Shown here: piece by piece, positions 18,628 to 27,896 of the stretch
How positions within the stretch are numbered: position 1 is the first letter of the stretch
Layout of the letters: every line of letters begins with the position of its first letter
Assembly (NCBI GenBank): GCA_049601915.1
Contig: JBMYRB010000001.1
Coordinates: forward strand, 752,268-816,267
From: UBA8079 sp049601915
GTDB taxonomy: Bacteria > Pseudomonadota > Alphaproteobacteria > UBA6615
DNA: 64,000 bases
Reading direction: 5' to 3'
Translations under genes and position numbers: made by a program
The notes under the pieces: model-generated
Seen by the model: the letters and a program-made list of their open reading frames with translations, nothing else
Told to the model about the DNA's origin: nothing
Database searches by the model: none

Positions 18628-19343
18628 ACGGGATCGAGAAAAGTGAACCGGTCTGTGTTGCGATCATCCCGGCGCGTGGCGGCAGCAAGCGGATACCGGG
18701 AAAGAACATACGGCCGTTCGCGGGTCGGCCGATGATCGAATACGCCGTCGAATTGGCCCGTTCGTCGGGTCTGTTTGTGCGTGTCGTGGTCAGCACCGAC
18801 TCCGATGAGGTCACGACAGTCGCCGAGCAGGCCGGAGCCGAGGTGCCGTTCCGCCGGCCGGCCGGGTTGGCCGATGACCACACGACAACGGCGGCTGTGC
18901 TGGCACATGCCCTCGATGCGCTCGATGGGCGCGCGCGTTACGACTATGCCTGCTGCATATATCCCGCGACGCCGTTTACAACGTCCGACGATCTGCACGC
19001 CGGACTTGCCTTGGTCGCCGACGGTGGCGCGGCTTCATCCTTTGCGGTGGCCGGGTTCGCCGCCCCGATCTGGCGTGCCATGGAACGCGGGCCGGAAGGC
19101 AATCTGTCGTTGGTCTGGCCGGAGCATCGCGCCGCCCGCAGTCAGGATCTGCCGGAAACCTTCCACGATGCGGGCCAGTTCTACTGGGTCCCCGTCGACG
19201 GCTTTCTGGACGCGCCGGTTCTGCTGACGGATAGCTCACGGGGTGTCATTTTCGAGCGCTGGCGCGCCCACGATATCGACACCGAAGAGGATTGGGTGCG
19301 CGCCGAGGCGATATATCAAACACTAAAGCAAGGTGCCGTGTGA
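18624..19343 (+). CDS. pseF: PseF, pseudaminic acid cytidylyltransferase
   Basis: A 239-residue CMP-sugar synthetase. IIPARGGSKRIPGKNIRPF is the CTP loop, ADDHTTTAAVLAHAL and YPATPF follow the PseF pattern, and GRPMIEYAVELA matches the helix after the loop. It makes CMP-pseudaminic acid, the transferase donor. A longer in-frame extension upstream overlaps pseH and is rejected in favour of ATG 18624, which overlaps the pseH stop. Confidence 0.92.
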   Translation: MNGIEKSEPVCVAIIPARGGSKRIPGKNIRPFAGRPMIEYAVELARSSGLFVRVVVSTDSDEVTTVAEQAGAEVPFRRPAGLADDHTTTAAVLAHALDALDGRARYDYACCIYPATPFTTSDDLHAGLALVADGGAASSFAVAGFAAPIWRAMERGPEGNLSLVWPEHRAARSQDLPETFHDAGQFYWVPVDGFLDAPVLLTDSSRGVIFERWRAHDIDTEEDWVRAEAIYQTLKQGAV

Positions 19344-19984
19344 CCGGAACAAATGAACAGGTTTCCTTCTGGCGTGGTGCGTTTGGCGACGATTATGCCG
19401 ACCGTAACGACGCCAGTACCGAGGCTCTCGCCAGCCGCACCGACATGTGGCGGCGAATTCTTGACCCGCTGGCTGAACCGCCGGGTTCGATCCTCGAGGT
19501 CGGCGCCAACATCGGCCTCAATATGCGCGCGCTGGCCACGCTGACTAGCGGCGACCTGCATGCGGTCGAACCGGGGGCGAAGGCGCGCGAAATTCTGTCC
19601 ACCTGCGGTGCGCTGCCGCTGGAACATGTCGTCGACGCCACGGCAGCCGCCTTGCCGTTCGACGATTCTAGTGTGGACATGGTCTTCACAAGCGGCGTTC
19701 TGATCCATATTGCGCCGGACGATCTGCTGCCGGCCTGTCACGAGATGCACCGGGTGAGCGGCCGATATATCGTCTGCGCCGAGTATTTCAATCCGGTCCC
19801 GGTGGAGATCGAGTACCGCGGCCACACCGGCTTCCTGTGGAAACGTGATTTCGGCAGTTTCTGGATGGAGAACTTCCCCGACCTCGAGCTTGTCGACTAC
19901 GGGTTCTTCTGGAAGCGCGCGACCGGGCTCGATGATTTGACCTGGTGGCTGTTCCGCAAGATGGGCGACGACAACACCGCATGA
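19340..19984 (+). CDS. Pseudaminic acid biosynthesis-associated methylase
   Basis: A 214-residue SAM methyltransferase that starts with GTG overlapping the pseF stop (GTGA). The SAM motif is ILEVGANIGLNMRAL, and GVLIHIAPDDLL is the post-motif region. The sequence matches the recognised family of Pse-cluster methylases by length, N-terminal FWRGAFGDDYADRN and the FFWKR...DDLTWWLF tail. Its exact target is not established; O- or N-methylation of pseudaminic acid is the expectation. Confidence 0.82.
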   Translation: MTGTNEQVSFWRGAFGDDYADRNDASTEALASRTDMWRRILDPLAEPPGSILEVGANIGLNMRALATLTSGDLHAVEPGAKAREILSTCGALPLEHVVDATAAALPFDDSSVDMVFTSGVLIHIAPDDLLPACHEMHRVSGRYIVCAEYFNPVPVEIEYRGHTGFLWKRDFGSFWMENFPDLELVDYGFFWKRATGLDDLTWWLFRKMGDDNTA

Positions 19985-21558
19985 GAGGCGATGTGAAATT
20001 CGCAGTAGCGGTGGAAGTCCCGGCAACGCTCGGTGCCTGGGCGGCGGCTCCGGACACGGTGCGCTGGCCGGTGCGGTTCTCTGATATTGCCTCGCCCCTG
20101 GCAGATATCTACCGACGCTATGTCGATGCCGTGGCGGCGCTCGACGTTCCTGATGCGCGGAGCGTGGTTTTGCTTGGTCGGCGGGCGATGCCGGTCATGA
20201 CGCTCGTACAATTTGCGCTTTGGAGCGACGCGGCGCGGCGCCACGGCCAACGGCTTGTCGGCGATCCGCTGTTTGACTACCTCGCCGGGGCCGAGGTGCC
20301 GGCGCCCGATACGCTGCGCCCGATTGGCCAACCGGCCACGCCGGGTGGCTTGTGGCTGCGTCGGCTGGCACGGACACACAGTTGGACACCATGGCACCGG
20401 CTCCCGCGGGCGATGATCGCGCCGGACGGTGTCGCGCTCGCACATAATTCGCTGCTGCGCACCTGGCTGCGTGAGGCGGGCCCGACGGTCCGTAACGCCT
20501 ATGACGAGGAGTTCGCCCGCTCCGAGAAGATCGACGAGGCTTTCCAGCAACGTATCGATGTCGATGGTCTCGCGGACTACATGACTACTGCGCTGACCCG
20601 CGACCTGCCGGTCGATGGCGACATTCACGAACGGACGGCTGGCGGCATCCGCGCCGTACTCGCCGAATCCTTCGATGACAGTGTCCGGCTGCTCGCCCGG
20701 TTGCGCGCCACACCGAAGCTGCCCGCGCGTCTGTTCAGCGGCACCGGCGCCAAACGTATGTCCCGTGCACTTGGACTCGAAATCATGCGGCGTGGCGGCG
20801 AGGCGGTCCGGCACGATCACGGGGGCTCCTACGTGCTGCTCGATTCACCCGATTCGGTCGCGCTTAATGAGATGTCGGTCAGCACCCGCTTCGTCGTCGC
20901 CACGCCGGGCGCCGCAGAAAGCGAGGGTCTTCGAGTTGCCCGGCAGCGTGCGGCGCTGCTGGGAAGTTGCACGATCGAGGGCGGGCCCGGTGACCCGGGC
21001 CTGGATGTCGGCGTCACCGGATTGGCGCGCAAGCCCGCGTCCGGGGGGCAGCGTCGCGTGATGTATGTCTCGACACTCTTTTATGGTTTGCATCAGGTCA
21101 GTCCGCCGGTTCTGCCGGCGCCGCTCTATGCCGACTGGCAGACAAGGTTGATCGGACTGCTGCGCGGCATGCCGATCGATTTCTCTTGTAAGCCGCATCC
21201 TGGCGGTCTCCGGCCGCCACCGGAATTGGCGCCGGCGCGTGACGTGCGCAGTGTCGCCGCTCGGTTCGAGGAGGCGGTCGCCGAAGTCGATGTGTTGATC
21301 TACGATTTTCCCGCGACGACTACACTTGCCGTCGGTTTGTGCACCGATCGTTCCATTGTCCTCGTTGATCACGGCACCATGCGGTTCGGTGAATCGCATC
21401 GTGATGCCATCGCGGCGCGCTGCCGCATCGTGCCCGCCACCTATGACGACCGGAACTGCCCGATCGTGGACAGAGACGAGCTCGAAACAGCCATCTGTGA
21501 TGGCCCGACGGTGGCAGATCCCGGATATTTTAGACGCCTTTTCCTTGGTAAAACCTGA
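19981..21558 (+). CDS. Large glycan-cluster protein, possible GT-B transferase
   Basis: A 525-residue protein coupled to the methylase by an ATGA overlap. I do not recognise the N-terminal half. The C-terminal half has a pattern reminiscent of capsule or CDP-glycerol-type transferases: MYVSTLFYGLHQVSPP, then IDFSCKPHPGG (KxHP), then DVLIYDFPATTTLAVGL, where a DxP-T loop would hold a nucleotide phosphate. A transferase using CMP-pseudaminate is a reasonable guess from position directly after the pathway, but the sequence does not prove it. Confidence 0.5.
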   Translation: MRGDVKFAVAVEVPATLGAWAAAPDTVRWPVRFSDIASPLADIYRRYVDAVAALDVPDARSVVLLGRRAMPVMTLVQFALWSDAARRHGQRLVGDPLFDYLAGAEVPAPDTLRPIGQPATPGGLWLRRLARTHSWTPWHRLPRAMIAPDGVALAHNSLLRTWLREAGPTVRNAYDEEFARSEKIDEAFQQRIDVDGLADYMTTALTRDLPVDGDIHERTAGGIRAVLAESFDDSVRLLARLRATPKLPARLFSGTGAKRMSRALGLEIMRRGGEAVRHDHGGSYVLLDSPDSVALNEMSVSTRFVVATPGAAESEGLRVARQRAALLGSCTIEGGPGDPGLDVGVTGLARKPASGGQRRVMYVSTLFYGLHQVSPPVLPAPLYADWQTRLIGLLRGMPIDFSCKPHPGGLRPPPELAPARDVRSVAARFEEAVAEVDVLIYDFPATTTLAVGLCTDRSIVLVDHGTMRFGESHRDAIAARCRIVPATYDDRNCPIVDRDELETAICDGPTVADPGYFRRLFLGKT

Positions 21559-21565
21559 CTCAGAA

Positions 21566-23242
21566 ATGACCGACACGCGACCTGCTCCGACAATGACCAA
21601 GCCCCGGATCGACGCGCTCGTCTCGGCGCGCTTTGGTTGGCGCTGCCTGACTGCGGGTGACCGGGATTTATGGTTCCGCGGCCATGTACGCGATCGGTCG
21701 GATGAAGTACTCGCTGCCGAGGCCGCCGTGCTGTCACGCACCGATATCGCCGGCTGGCTCGATGGCCTCGACGGTCACTTCGCGTTGATCCTGGCCGGCC
21801 CCGAATGGTCGCTCGCCGCGGTCGATCCGGTTCGGTCGTCGCCGCTTATCTGGGCGCAACGCGATGACGTGATCTATGTGACGCATGATGGCCCGAGATT
21901 GCGTGAGACGCTCGGTCTTGGCCCCGACGACATCGATGTCGCCCAGGGCGATGCCTTTGCGATGGGCGGTTTTACCATCGGCAGCGCGACCCTCTATGGC
22001 GCGATCCGCCAACTGATCCCCGGCACGTTCCTGCTGTCGGCCCCTGACGCGGCTTGCACCATAGGGTCGTACCATAGCTGGCGGCCGCGCCAGCCGTTGG
22101 AAACCAACCGGAACGATCTGGCCGCGACGCTGTCACGGCTGCATGAGAACCTGATCGAACGGCTGGTATCCGATGCTGCCGGCCGACCGATTCTGGTGCC
22201 TCTTTCGGCCGGTCTCGATTCGCGCATGATCGCCTCGGGTCTTTCGGCGGCCGGTTATGACAACGTGCACTGCGTTGCCTATGGGCGCGCCGGCAACCGC
22301 GAGGCCGTCATCAGCCGGCAGATCGCGCAGCGTCTCGGCTATCGCTGGTCGTTCGTGCCTTACACAAACGCCAAGGTGCGCGCCGCCTGGGCGAGCGATG
22401 ACCATCGGGCCTATGACGCTTATGTGGACAGCTTCACCTCCATCACCTTTCCGCAGGATTATCTTGCGCTCGCCACGCTGCGAGACCGAGGTGACCTGCC
22501 TGCGGACACGCTCGTCGTTAACGGCCAGTCCGGGGACTTCACGTCCGGCAACCACATACCGAAATCGATGATCGGGCATGACGGCGGATCGGACGATGTG
22601 CGAATGGAGCGAATCCTCGATGCCCTTGTCGCCAAGCAATACAAACATTGGTCGGGGCTGGCGACGGCCGAACGCATGGCGCGCATTCGTTCCCTCCTGA
22701 CCTCGGAAATCATGGCTGCGGGCGGGCTGCCCGAAGATCCGGAGGATGACTTCGGGGTCTATGAGTATGGTGAGTTCGTCGACCGTCAGGCGAAGTATGT
22801 GATCAACGGTCAGCGGCTCTACGAGTATTTCGGTCTCGACTGGCGTCTGCCCCTGTGGGAGCGGCCCAACCTGGATTTCTGGGAACATGCGCCGCTGTGG
22901 GCCAAGGCCAACCAGTCGCTCTACCGCGAGGTGCTCGAACAGGATAATTGGGGCGGCGTGTGGCGAGACATTCCGGTCAACCCGATGCGTATTCGGCCGG
23001 TCTCGCTGATGGTCGTGCGACAGATCGCCAAGGTCCTGCACGCGCCTCTCGGCGCCGAGCGTTGGCATGCCTTTGAACGGCGCTACTTTGCCTACTGGAT
23101 GCAGCCGCTTTGCGCGTTTTCGAGCTGGCGCTACCGGGACGTCGTGAGCGCCGAACTTGGCCCATTGGGGGCCATCGCCTTCCACATCCGCAAATATATG
23201 GACGCGGTGACGAACGAACAGTCACCCTGGTTTCCACGATGA
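21566..23242 (+). CDS. Asparagine-synthase-like amidoligase
   Basis: A 558-residue protein with asparagine synthetase B architecture. The N-terminal domain keeps the DGHFALILAG and DPVRSSPLIW features of the Ntn glutaminase fold but lacks the nucleophile Cys2 (start MTDTRPAP), so it cannot hydrolyse glutamine in the normal way. The C-terminal synthase domain has the PP-loop LSAGLDSRM near residue 217. ATG 21566 is preferred; the longer open frame from 21326 lies within the preceding gene. Relatives in polysaccharide loci are thought to amidate sugars or amino acids attached to them; the substrate is unknown. Confidence 0.75.
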   Translation: MTDTRPAPTMTKPRIDALVSARFGWRCLTAGDRDLWFRGHVRDRSDEVLAAEAAVLSRTDIAGWLDGLDGHFALILAGPEWSLAAVDPVRSSPLIWAQRDDVIYVTHDGPRLRETLGLGPDDIDVAQGDAFAMGGFTIGSATLYGAIRQLIPGTFLLSAPDAACTIGSYHSWRPRQPLETNRNDLAATLSRLHENLIERLVSDAAGRPILVPLSAGLDSRMIASGLSAAGYDNVHCVAYGRAGNREAVISRQIAQRLGYRWSFVPYTNAKVRAAWASDDHRAYDAYVDSFTSITFPQDYLALATLRDRGDLPADTLVVNGQSGDFTSGNHIPKSMIGHDGGSDDVRMERILDALVAKQYKHWSGLATAERMARIRSLLTSEIMAAGGLPEDPEDDFGVYEYGEFVDRQAKYVINGQRLYEYFGLDWRLPLWERPNLDFWEHAPLWAKANQSLYREVLEQDNWGGVWRDIPVNPMRIRPVSLMVVRQIAKVLHAPLGAERWHAFERRYFAYWMQPLCAFSSWRYRDVVSAELGPLGAIAFHIRKYMDAVTNEQSPWFPR

Positions 23243-24150
23243 AACGAGACATCAAACCTCTCTCGGCAGGTGATATTGCCGGGCGGCTCGATCTGCCGCT
23301 CGACGGTGATGACACGATTGTATCGGGTGTTGCACCCTTCCCGCCGGACGAAGGTGATGTTCTGTGTTTCGCTGTCCGCTTGCCCGACGGCTCGCTGACA
23401 CCGCTGCCTGCGGGTTGCGTCGTTATCGCGACGGCGGCATTGCAACATGGTTTGCGCGATGCCGGTGCAGCCGTGATCGTCAGCGCGAACCCGAAGTTCG
23501 ATTTCTGTCGGCTCTTCCATTTGCTCGGCGAAGGATCGACGCCGGGTATTGACCCGGCGGCACATATCGGGCCCGAAGTCGTCGTCGCTGAGACCGCCGT
23601 AATCGGCCCCGGCTGTGTGCTCGAGGGCAATATCCATGTCGGTGATGGCACGCGGATCGGCGCCAATGTCGTGCTTCGCAACCAGGTCACGACCGGTCGC
23701 AACGTATCCATTCGCAATGGCAGCGTAATTGGCGAGGACGCCTTCAGTTTCGGGTTCTCCGACGCCAACCACGCCAACGCGCAGACGCTTCGTTTCCCCT
23801 GTTTTGGCGGTGTCGTCATCGAGGATGGCGTCGAGATCGGAAACAATTGCGTCATCTCGCGGGGCACATTTCGCGATACCGTTCTGGGTGAGGGCGCGCG
23901 GATAAATGACCTCGCCCATCTCGGCAACGAGGTGCGGGTCGGCGCGCGCAGCACGGTCACAGCGCATTGCGACATCAGCGCCCGGGTCAATATCGGAACC
24001 GGGTGCTGGATCGGTCAAAGCGCCGCTGTTCGCCAGGGGCTGTCGATCGGTGACGGTGCGACGGTCGGCATGGGCGCGGTGGTGACCAGCGATGTCGCGG
24101 CGCATACCGTGGTCATGGGCGTTCCGGCGCGCTTCAAACGCGATGCCTGA
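23239..24150 (+). CDS. LpxD-like left-handed beta-helix acyltransferase
   Basis: A 303-residue protein. Residues 1-100 resemble the UDP-binding N-terminal domain of LpxD (SGVAPFPPDEGDVLCFA). Residues 105-300 are hexapeptide repeats, e.g. GPEVVVAETAVIGPGCVLEG and IGDGATVGMGAVVTSDVA, ending in VVMGVPARFKRDA, typical of sugar O- or N-acetyltransferases. It is coupled by ATGA to the asparagine-synthase-like gene. Acylation or acetylation of a nucleotide-linked amino sugar is likely; identity with lipid A LpxD is unlikely given the locus and absence of lpx neighbours. Confidence 0.78.
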   Translation: MKRDIKPLSAGDIAGRLDLPLDGDDTIVSGVAPFPPDEGDVLCFAVRLPDGSLTPLPAGCVVIATAALQHGLRDAGAAVIVSANPKFDFCRLFHLLGEGSTPGIDPAAHIGPEVVVAETAVIGPGCVLEGNIHVGDGTRIGANVVLRNQVTTGRNVSIRNGSVIGEDAFSFGFSDANHANAQTLRFPCFGGVVIEDGVEIGNNCVISRGTFRDTVLGEGARINDLAHLGNEVRVGARSTVTAHCDISARVNIGTGCWIGQSAAVRQGLSIGDGATVGMGAVVTSDVAAHTVVMGVPARFKRDA

Positions 24151-25402
24151 TCACGCGATTGCAACTGTATCGCGTGCGCGAATGAAAGGTGGAGGCCGGA
24201 CCGGCGTGCTCTATCTCGATGTCGAGGGCGGTTGGGGCGGATCGTCGCGATCGCTCTACTACCTGGTTGAATCACTCGATCGCAGCGCTTTCGGGCCGGT
24301 CGTTCTGCTGCGCAAGGCCGGCCCTGTCGAGGAACGCTATCGCGCGATAGGGGTGGAATGTCGGGTCATGCCGGAGATCCCGTCCTTTCGGCCGGGCGAC
24401 CGCAAGAATGCGATCGCGTTCCTGCTGTATGTATGGAAACTCAGGCGGCTGCCGGCCTTACTGCGCCGCCTCGCACCGATTGTCGCCGAGCACGATATTC
24501 GTCTTCTGCACGTTAACCATGAGAGTCTTGCCGTGACCGGCGCGTTCATTGCCAAACATTACGACCTGCCCTGGATTGGCCATGTTCGGACGTTGCTGAC
24601 GCCGGGATGGTTTGCGCGCCGTGTGCACCGTCTGATGGCGCGGGCGGCCAGCCATATCATTTTCATAACGGAGCCGAACCGTGCGCATTTTCAGATGTTG
24701 TCTGGCGAGAGGTTCGACAAGGGACGAACCAGCGTTGTCCACAACATCATTCCTATGGAAGAAGGGGCGGCGCAGCCGTTGGCGGAACTGACCGACCCAC
24801 CCAACCGGTTTCGCGTTTTGTCATTGACCAATTTTTCGCCGTCACGCGGCGTCGACCGTATCATCGACGTCGCTGAGGCCCTGCAGCGGCGCGGCGAGAC
24901 GCGGTTTTCATTCTACCTGTGTGGCCAGCCTGCACTGACCAACGCCCTGACCGGGCGGGCGGCGCCTTACTATGCGTCGATTGTATCTCGTGTCGACCAG
25001 GCGGGCCTCGGCGCCATGGTCCACTTTCCCGGTCATGTTAGCGCGCCCGAGCGTGCGCTCGTGACCTGTGATGCGCTGATCAAGCTGACCCGGCAGGCGA
25101 ACCCGTGGGGTCGCGATATCATCGAGGCGCTCGCGGCTGGTGTACCTGTGTTGACGCTTGGCTCTTTCGAGGATTTCGTCACCAATGGAGTGAACGGTTT
25201 CATTGACGAAAGTTTCGACGCGGACCGCATGGCCGATCACCTTGCGGCTCTGGCCGATTCCCCCGAGATGTGTCGGGCCATGAACGCGTCAAACAGGCAG
25301 AAGGCCCGAAACCTCTTCGACGGTGAGGCCCGCGCGCGCGACGTGGCGGAGATCTACACTTCGGTTCTCGGTGGGGTGCAGGTGACGGAGGCGTGCGGGT
25401 GA
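24143..25402 (+). CDS. GT4-family glycosyltransferase
   Basis: A 419-residue GT-B enzyme. The N-terminal GGWGGSSRSLYYL is the acceptor-side loop seen in GT4 proteins; the C-terminal domain has RFRVLSLTNFSPSRGVDRII and NPWGRDIIEALAAGVPVL (the ExxxxG nucleotide-binding region). It overlaps the previous gene by 8 bp. ATG 24182, with no stronger ribosome site, is a possible later start. Donor and acceptor sugars are unknown. Confidence 0.8.
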   Translation: MPDHAIATVSRARMKGGGRTGVLYLDVEGGWGGSSRSLYYLVESLDRSAFGPVVLLRKAGPVEERYRAIGVECRVMPEIPSFRPGDRKNAIAFLLYVWKLRRLPALLRRLAPIVAEHDIRLLHVNHESLAVTGAFIAKHYDLPWIGHVRTLLTPGWFARRVHRLMARAASHIIFITEPNRAHFQMLSGERFDKGRTSVVHNIIPMEEGAAQPLAELTDPPNRFRVLSLTNFSPSRGVDRIIDVAEALQRRGETRFSFYLCGQPALTNALTGRAAPYYASIVSRVDQAGLGAMVHFPGHVSAPERALVTCDALIKLTRQANPWGRDIIEALAAGVPVLTLGSFEDFVTNGVNGFIDESFDADRMADHLAALADSPEMCRAMNASNRQKARNLFDGEARARDVAEIYTSVLGGVQVTEACG

Positions 25403-26145
25403 GCGATGCCGAATTCACCCGTGAAGGCTACCGGTCGCTGATCTCCGGACTTCTGGAACGGGGCTATAGTACGGTCGGGTACGATGCCGTTGCGCCGGAT
25501 GAGCGGCACCTGGTGCTGCGCCACGATCTCGATATGTCGATCGATGCGGCGGTCGCAATCGCCGAGATCGAGGCCGGACTGGGGGTGATGGCCCATTACT
25601 TCGTGTTGCTGCGGACCGAGATGTACAATCCATGGTCCGATCACGGGCGCCGGCAGCTCGCCCGGCTCGCCGGGCTGGGTCATAAGATCGGCCTGCATCT
25701 CGATGCGTCCCTCTATCCCGACGATGTCGCGGCGCTCGACCATGCCGCGGCGGAAGAGTGCACCGTCCTCGCCATGCTGACTGGCCGACCTGTCGACATG
25801 ATCAGCTTCCACAGGCCCTCGAGCGCCCTGCTCGGGCGGGCCGACGACGTTGCCGGGCGGGCGCATAGCTATCAGCCGCGCTATTTCCACGATATCGGCT
25901 ATTGTTCGGACAGCCGCGGCGCCTGGCATCATGGCCACCCGCTCGATCATGCCGCCATCGGCGAAGGCCGGGCGTTACAACTTCTGACCCACCCGATCTG
26001 GTGGGACCGCGACACCGCGCTCGGTCCCGTTGCGGCACTCGACGGTTTCCGCGCGGTGCGCGACACCGTATTAATGCAGGCGCTCGAAGACAATTGCGAA
26101 CCCTACCGGGCGGCCGACGATTCCAACGAACCAACAAACGGATAA
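25399..26145 (+). CDS. NodB-like polysaccharide deacetylase family protein
   Basis: A 248-residue protein starting at a GTG that overlaps the previous stop (GTGA); GTG 25393 two codons earlier is also in frame. LRHDLDMS holds the paired Asp of the NodB metal motif 1 and HKIGLHLDAS the HxxxH-type motif 2. Later motifs are ISFHRPS and LLTHPIWW. No signal peptide is seen, so it probably acts in the cytoplasm on a precursor, as WalW-like deacetylases do. Substrate unknown. Confidence 0.72.
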   Translation: MSDAEFTREGYRSLISGLLERGYSTVGYDAVAPDERHLVLRHDLDMSIDAAVAIAEIEAGLGVMAHYFVLLRTEMYNPWSDHGRRQLARLAGLGHKIGLHLDASLYPDDVAALDHAAAEECTVLAMLTGRPVDMISFHRPSSALLGRADDVAGRAHSYQPRYFHDIGYCSDSRGAWHHGHPLDHAAIGEGRALQLLTHPIWWDRDTALGPVAALDGFRAVRDTVLMQALEDNCEPYRAADDSNEPTNG

Positions 26146-26147
26146 TT

Positions 26148-27866
26148 ATGTCGATCTGGATTCTAGGTATTCACGACGGCCACAATTGCGGCGCTTCTCT
26201 TATCTGTGATGGCGCCGTCATCGCCTCGGTCAACGAAGAACGCCTGTCGCGTCAGAAGAACGATATCGGCTATCCGCGCCGATCCATCGAGGACGTTTTG
26301 GCGATCGCCGGTATCGATGCCGGCGCGTTGGATGCTATCGTCTATGCCTCCAATTTCATGCATGCGAGCTCGCATCTCGAGGACATCACGCGCTGGTATC
26401 CGGTCGGCATGAAAGAGCAGCGCGCCGATGCGAGCCGGCCCAAGGATTATGCGCGCAAGATGCTGGATATTCGCCGCGGCGAACGCATCGATAACGTCGT
26501 CGACCATCTCGGTGTCGCGGCGGACAAGGTCAGTTTCGTTGAGCATCATCTCGCCCATCTGACGGCCGCCTACTACACCGCGCCGAGCATCAAGCCGGGC
26601 CAGCGCGCGCTCGGGCTCACCTGTGATGGCGCCGGCGACAATCTGAGTGCCACGGTCTCGATCTGCGAAGGCACGTCGATTGACCGGATTGCCGAGACGG
26701 ATCGGCATGCCTCGCTCGGCAAGATCTATTCACGTGTCACCTACATGATGGGGATGACGCCGTGGGAGCATGAGTACAAGCTCATGGGCATGGCACCTTA
26801 TGCCGACCCCGAGCGTTGCGACCAGGCGGCGGAACCGCTGCGCAAGCTGCTGCGCCTGTCGGAGGACGGGCTACGGTTCGAGCTCGCGGGCGAGTTGTCG
26901 ACGAACTACTGCTACGACTATTTGCGCGAACATTTCGAGCGTGTGCGCTTCGATACGATCGCCGGGGCGGTGCAGCTTTTCACGGAGGAGATGCTCGTCG
27001 CCTGGGTGCGCGGCTGTATCGCCAGCACCGGCATTTCCGATCTCGTCTGCGGCGGCGGGGTGTTCATGAACGTGAAGGCAAACATGCTGATTGCCGAGAT
27101 GCCGGAGGTCAGCTCGATGTATGTCATGCCGAGTGCGGGCGACGAATCTCTATCGATCGGCGCTGCGCTTCACCATTATCATCAGAACAACGCCAGCAAA
27201 TCCTTCGAGGCGAGTATCCTGCCCAACCTTTACTTCGGCGGTTCGCGCAGCGACGAGGAAGAGGCGGCGATCGAGGAGGCGAGCGCGTTGTCGTCGCTGA
27301 CGATAACGCAGCCCGACGACATGAATGGCGCCATTGCCGAACTTCTCGCCGATGGTGAGATCGTGGCGTCGTGCCGGGGACGCATGGAGTGGGGTGCGCG
27401 CGCACTCGGCAATCGCAGTATCCTGTCGCCGGCCGACAATTTCGCGCGCGTCGACACGATCAACGCGATGATCAAGATGCGTGATTTCTGGATGCCGTTT
27501 GCGCCAAGCATCATGGCGGAAGCGGCGGACGAGTATTTCGCCGACCCGAAGGGTATTGCGCCGCAATTCATGACCTTCGCGTTTCCGACGGCGGAGGATC
27601 GATATCCGGATATCAGCGCGGCATCGCACCCAAAAGACCGCACGATCCGGCCCCAGGTGGTGACCCGTGCCGCCAACCCGGACTATCACGCGGTGATCGC
27701 CGCCTACTGCAAGCGCACCGGGCGCGGCGCGATCATGAATACCTCGTTCAATCTGCATGGCGAGCCGATCGTCTACGGCCCGGCCGACGCGTTGCGGGTG
27801 TTGCGGCTTTCCGGTCTCGAATATCTTGCGCTCGACAATCATCTGATCGCGAAGAATGCGGCCTAG
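26148..27866 (+). CDS. NodU/CmcH-family carbamoyltransferase
   Basis: A 572-residue carbamoyltransferase. The N-terminal Kae1-like domain has LGIHDGHNCGASLI, EHHLAHLTAAYY (iron/ATP site His pair) and CDGAGDN. The C-terminal domain has GRMEWGARALGNRSILS and MNTSFNLHGEPIV. The family transfers a carbamoyl group from carbamoyl phosphate to sugar hydroxyls. ATG 26148 lies 2 bp after the deacetylase stop; earlier in-frame starts lie inside that gene. Likely a late decoration of the exported glycan. Confidence 0.88.
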   Translation: MSIWILGIHDGHNCGASLICDGAVIASVNEERLSRQKNDIGYPRRSIEDVLAIAGIDAGALDAIVYASNFMHASSHLEDITRWYPVGMKEQRADASRPKDYARKMLDIRRGERIDNVVDHLGVAADKVSFVEHHLAHLTAAYYTAPSIKPGQRALGLTCDGAGDNLSATVSICEGTSIDRIAETDRHASLGKIYSRVTYMMGMTPWEHEYKLMGMAPYADPERCDQAAEPLRKLLRLSEDGLRFELAGELSTNYCYDYLREHFERVRFDTIAGAVQLFTEEMLVAWVRGCIASTGISDLVCGGGVFMNVKANMLIAEMPEVSSMYVMPSAGDESLSIGAALHHYHQNNASKSFEASILPNLYFGGSRSDEEEAAIEEASALSSLTITQPDDMNGAIAELLADGEIVASCRGRMEWGARALGNRSILSPADNFARVDTINAMIKMRDFWMPFAPSIMAEAADEYFADPKGIAPQFMTFAFPTAEDRYPDISAASHPKDRTIRPQVVTRAANPDYHAVIAAYCKRTGRGAIMNTSFNLHGEPIVYGPADALRVLRLSGLEYLALDNHLIAKNAA

Positions 27867-27896
27867 CGGAACCCGGCCGGAGACACCGACGCCGCG

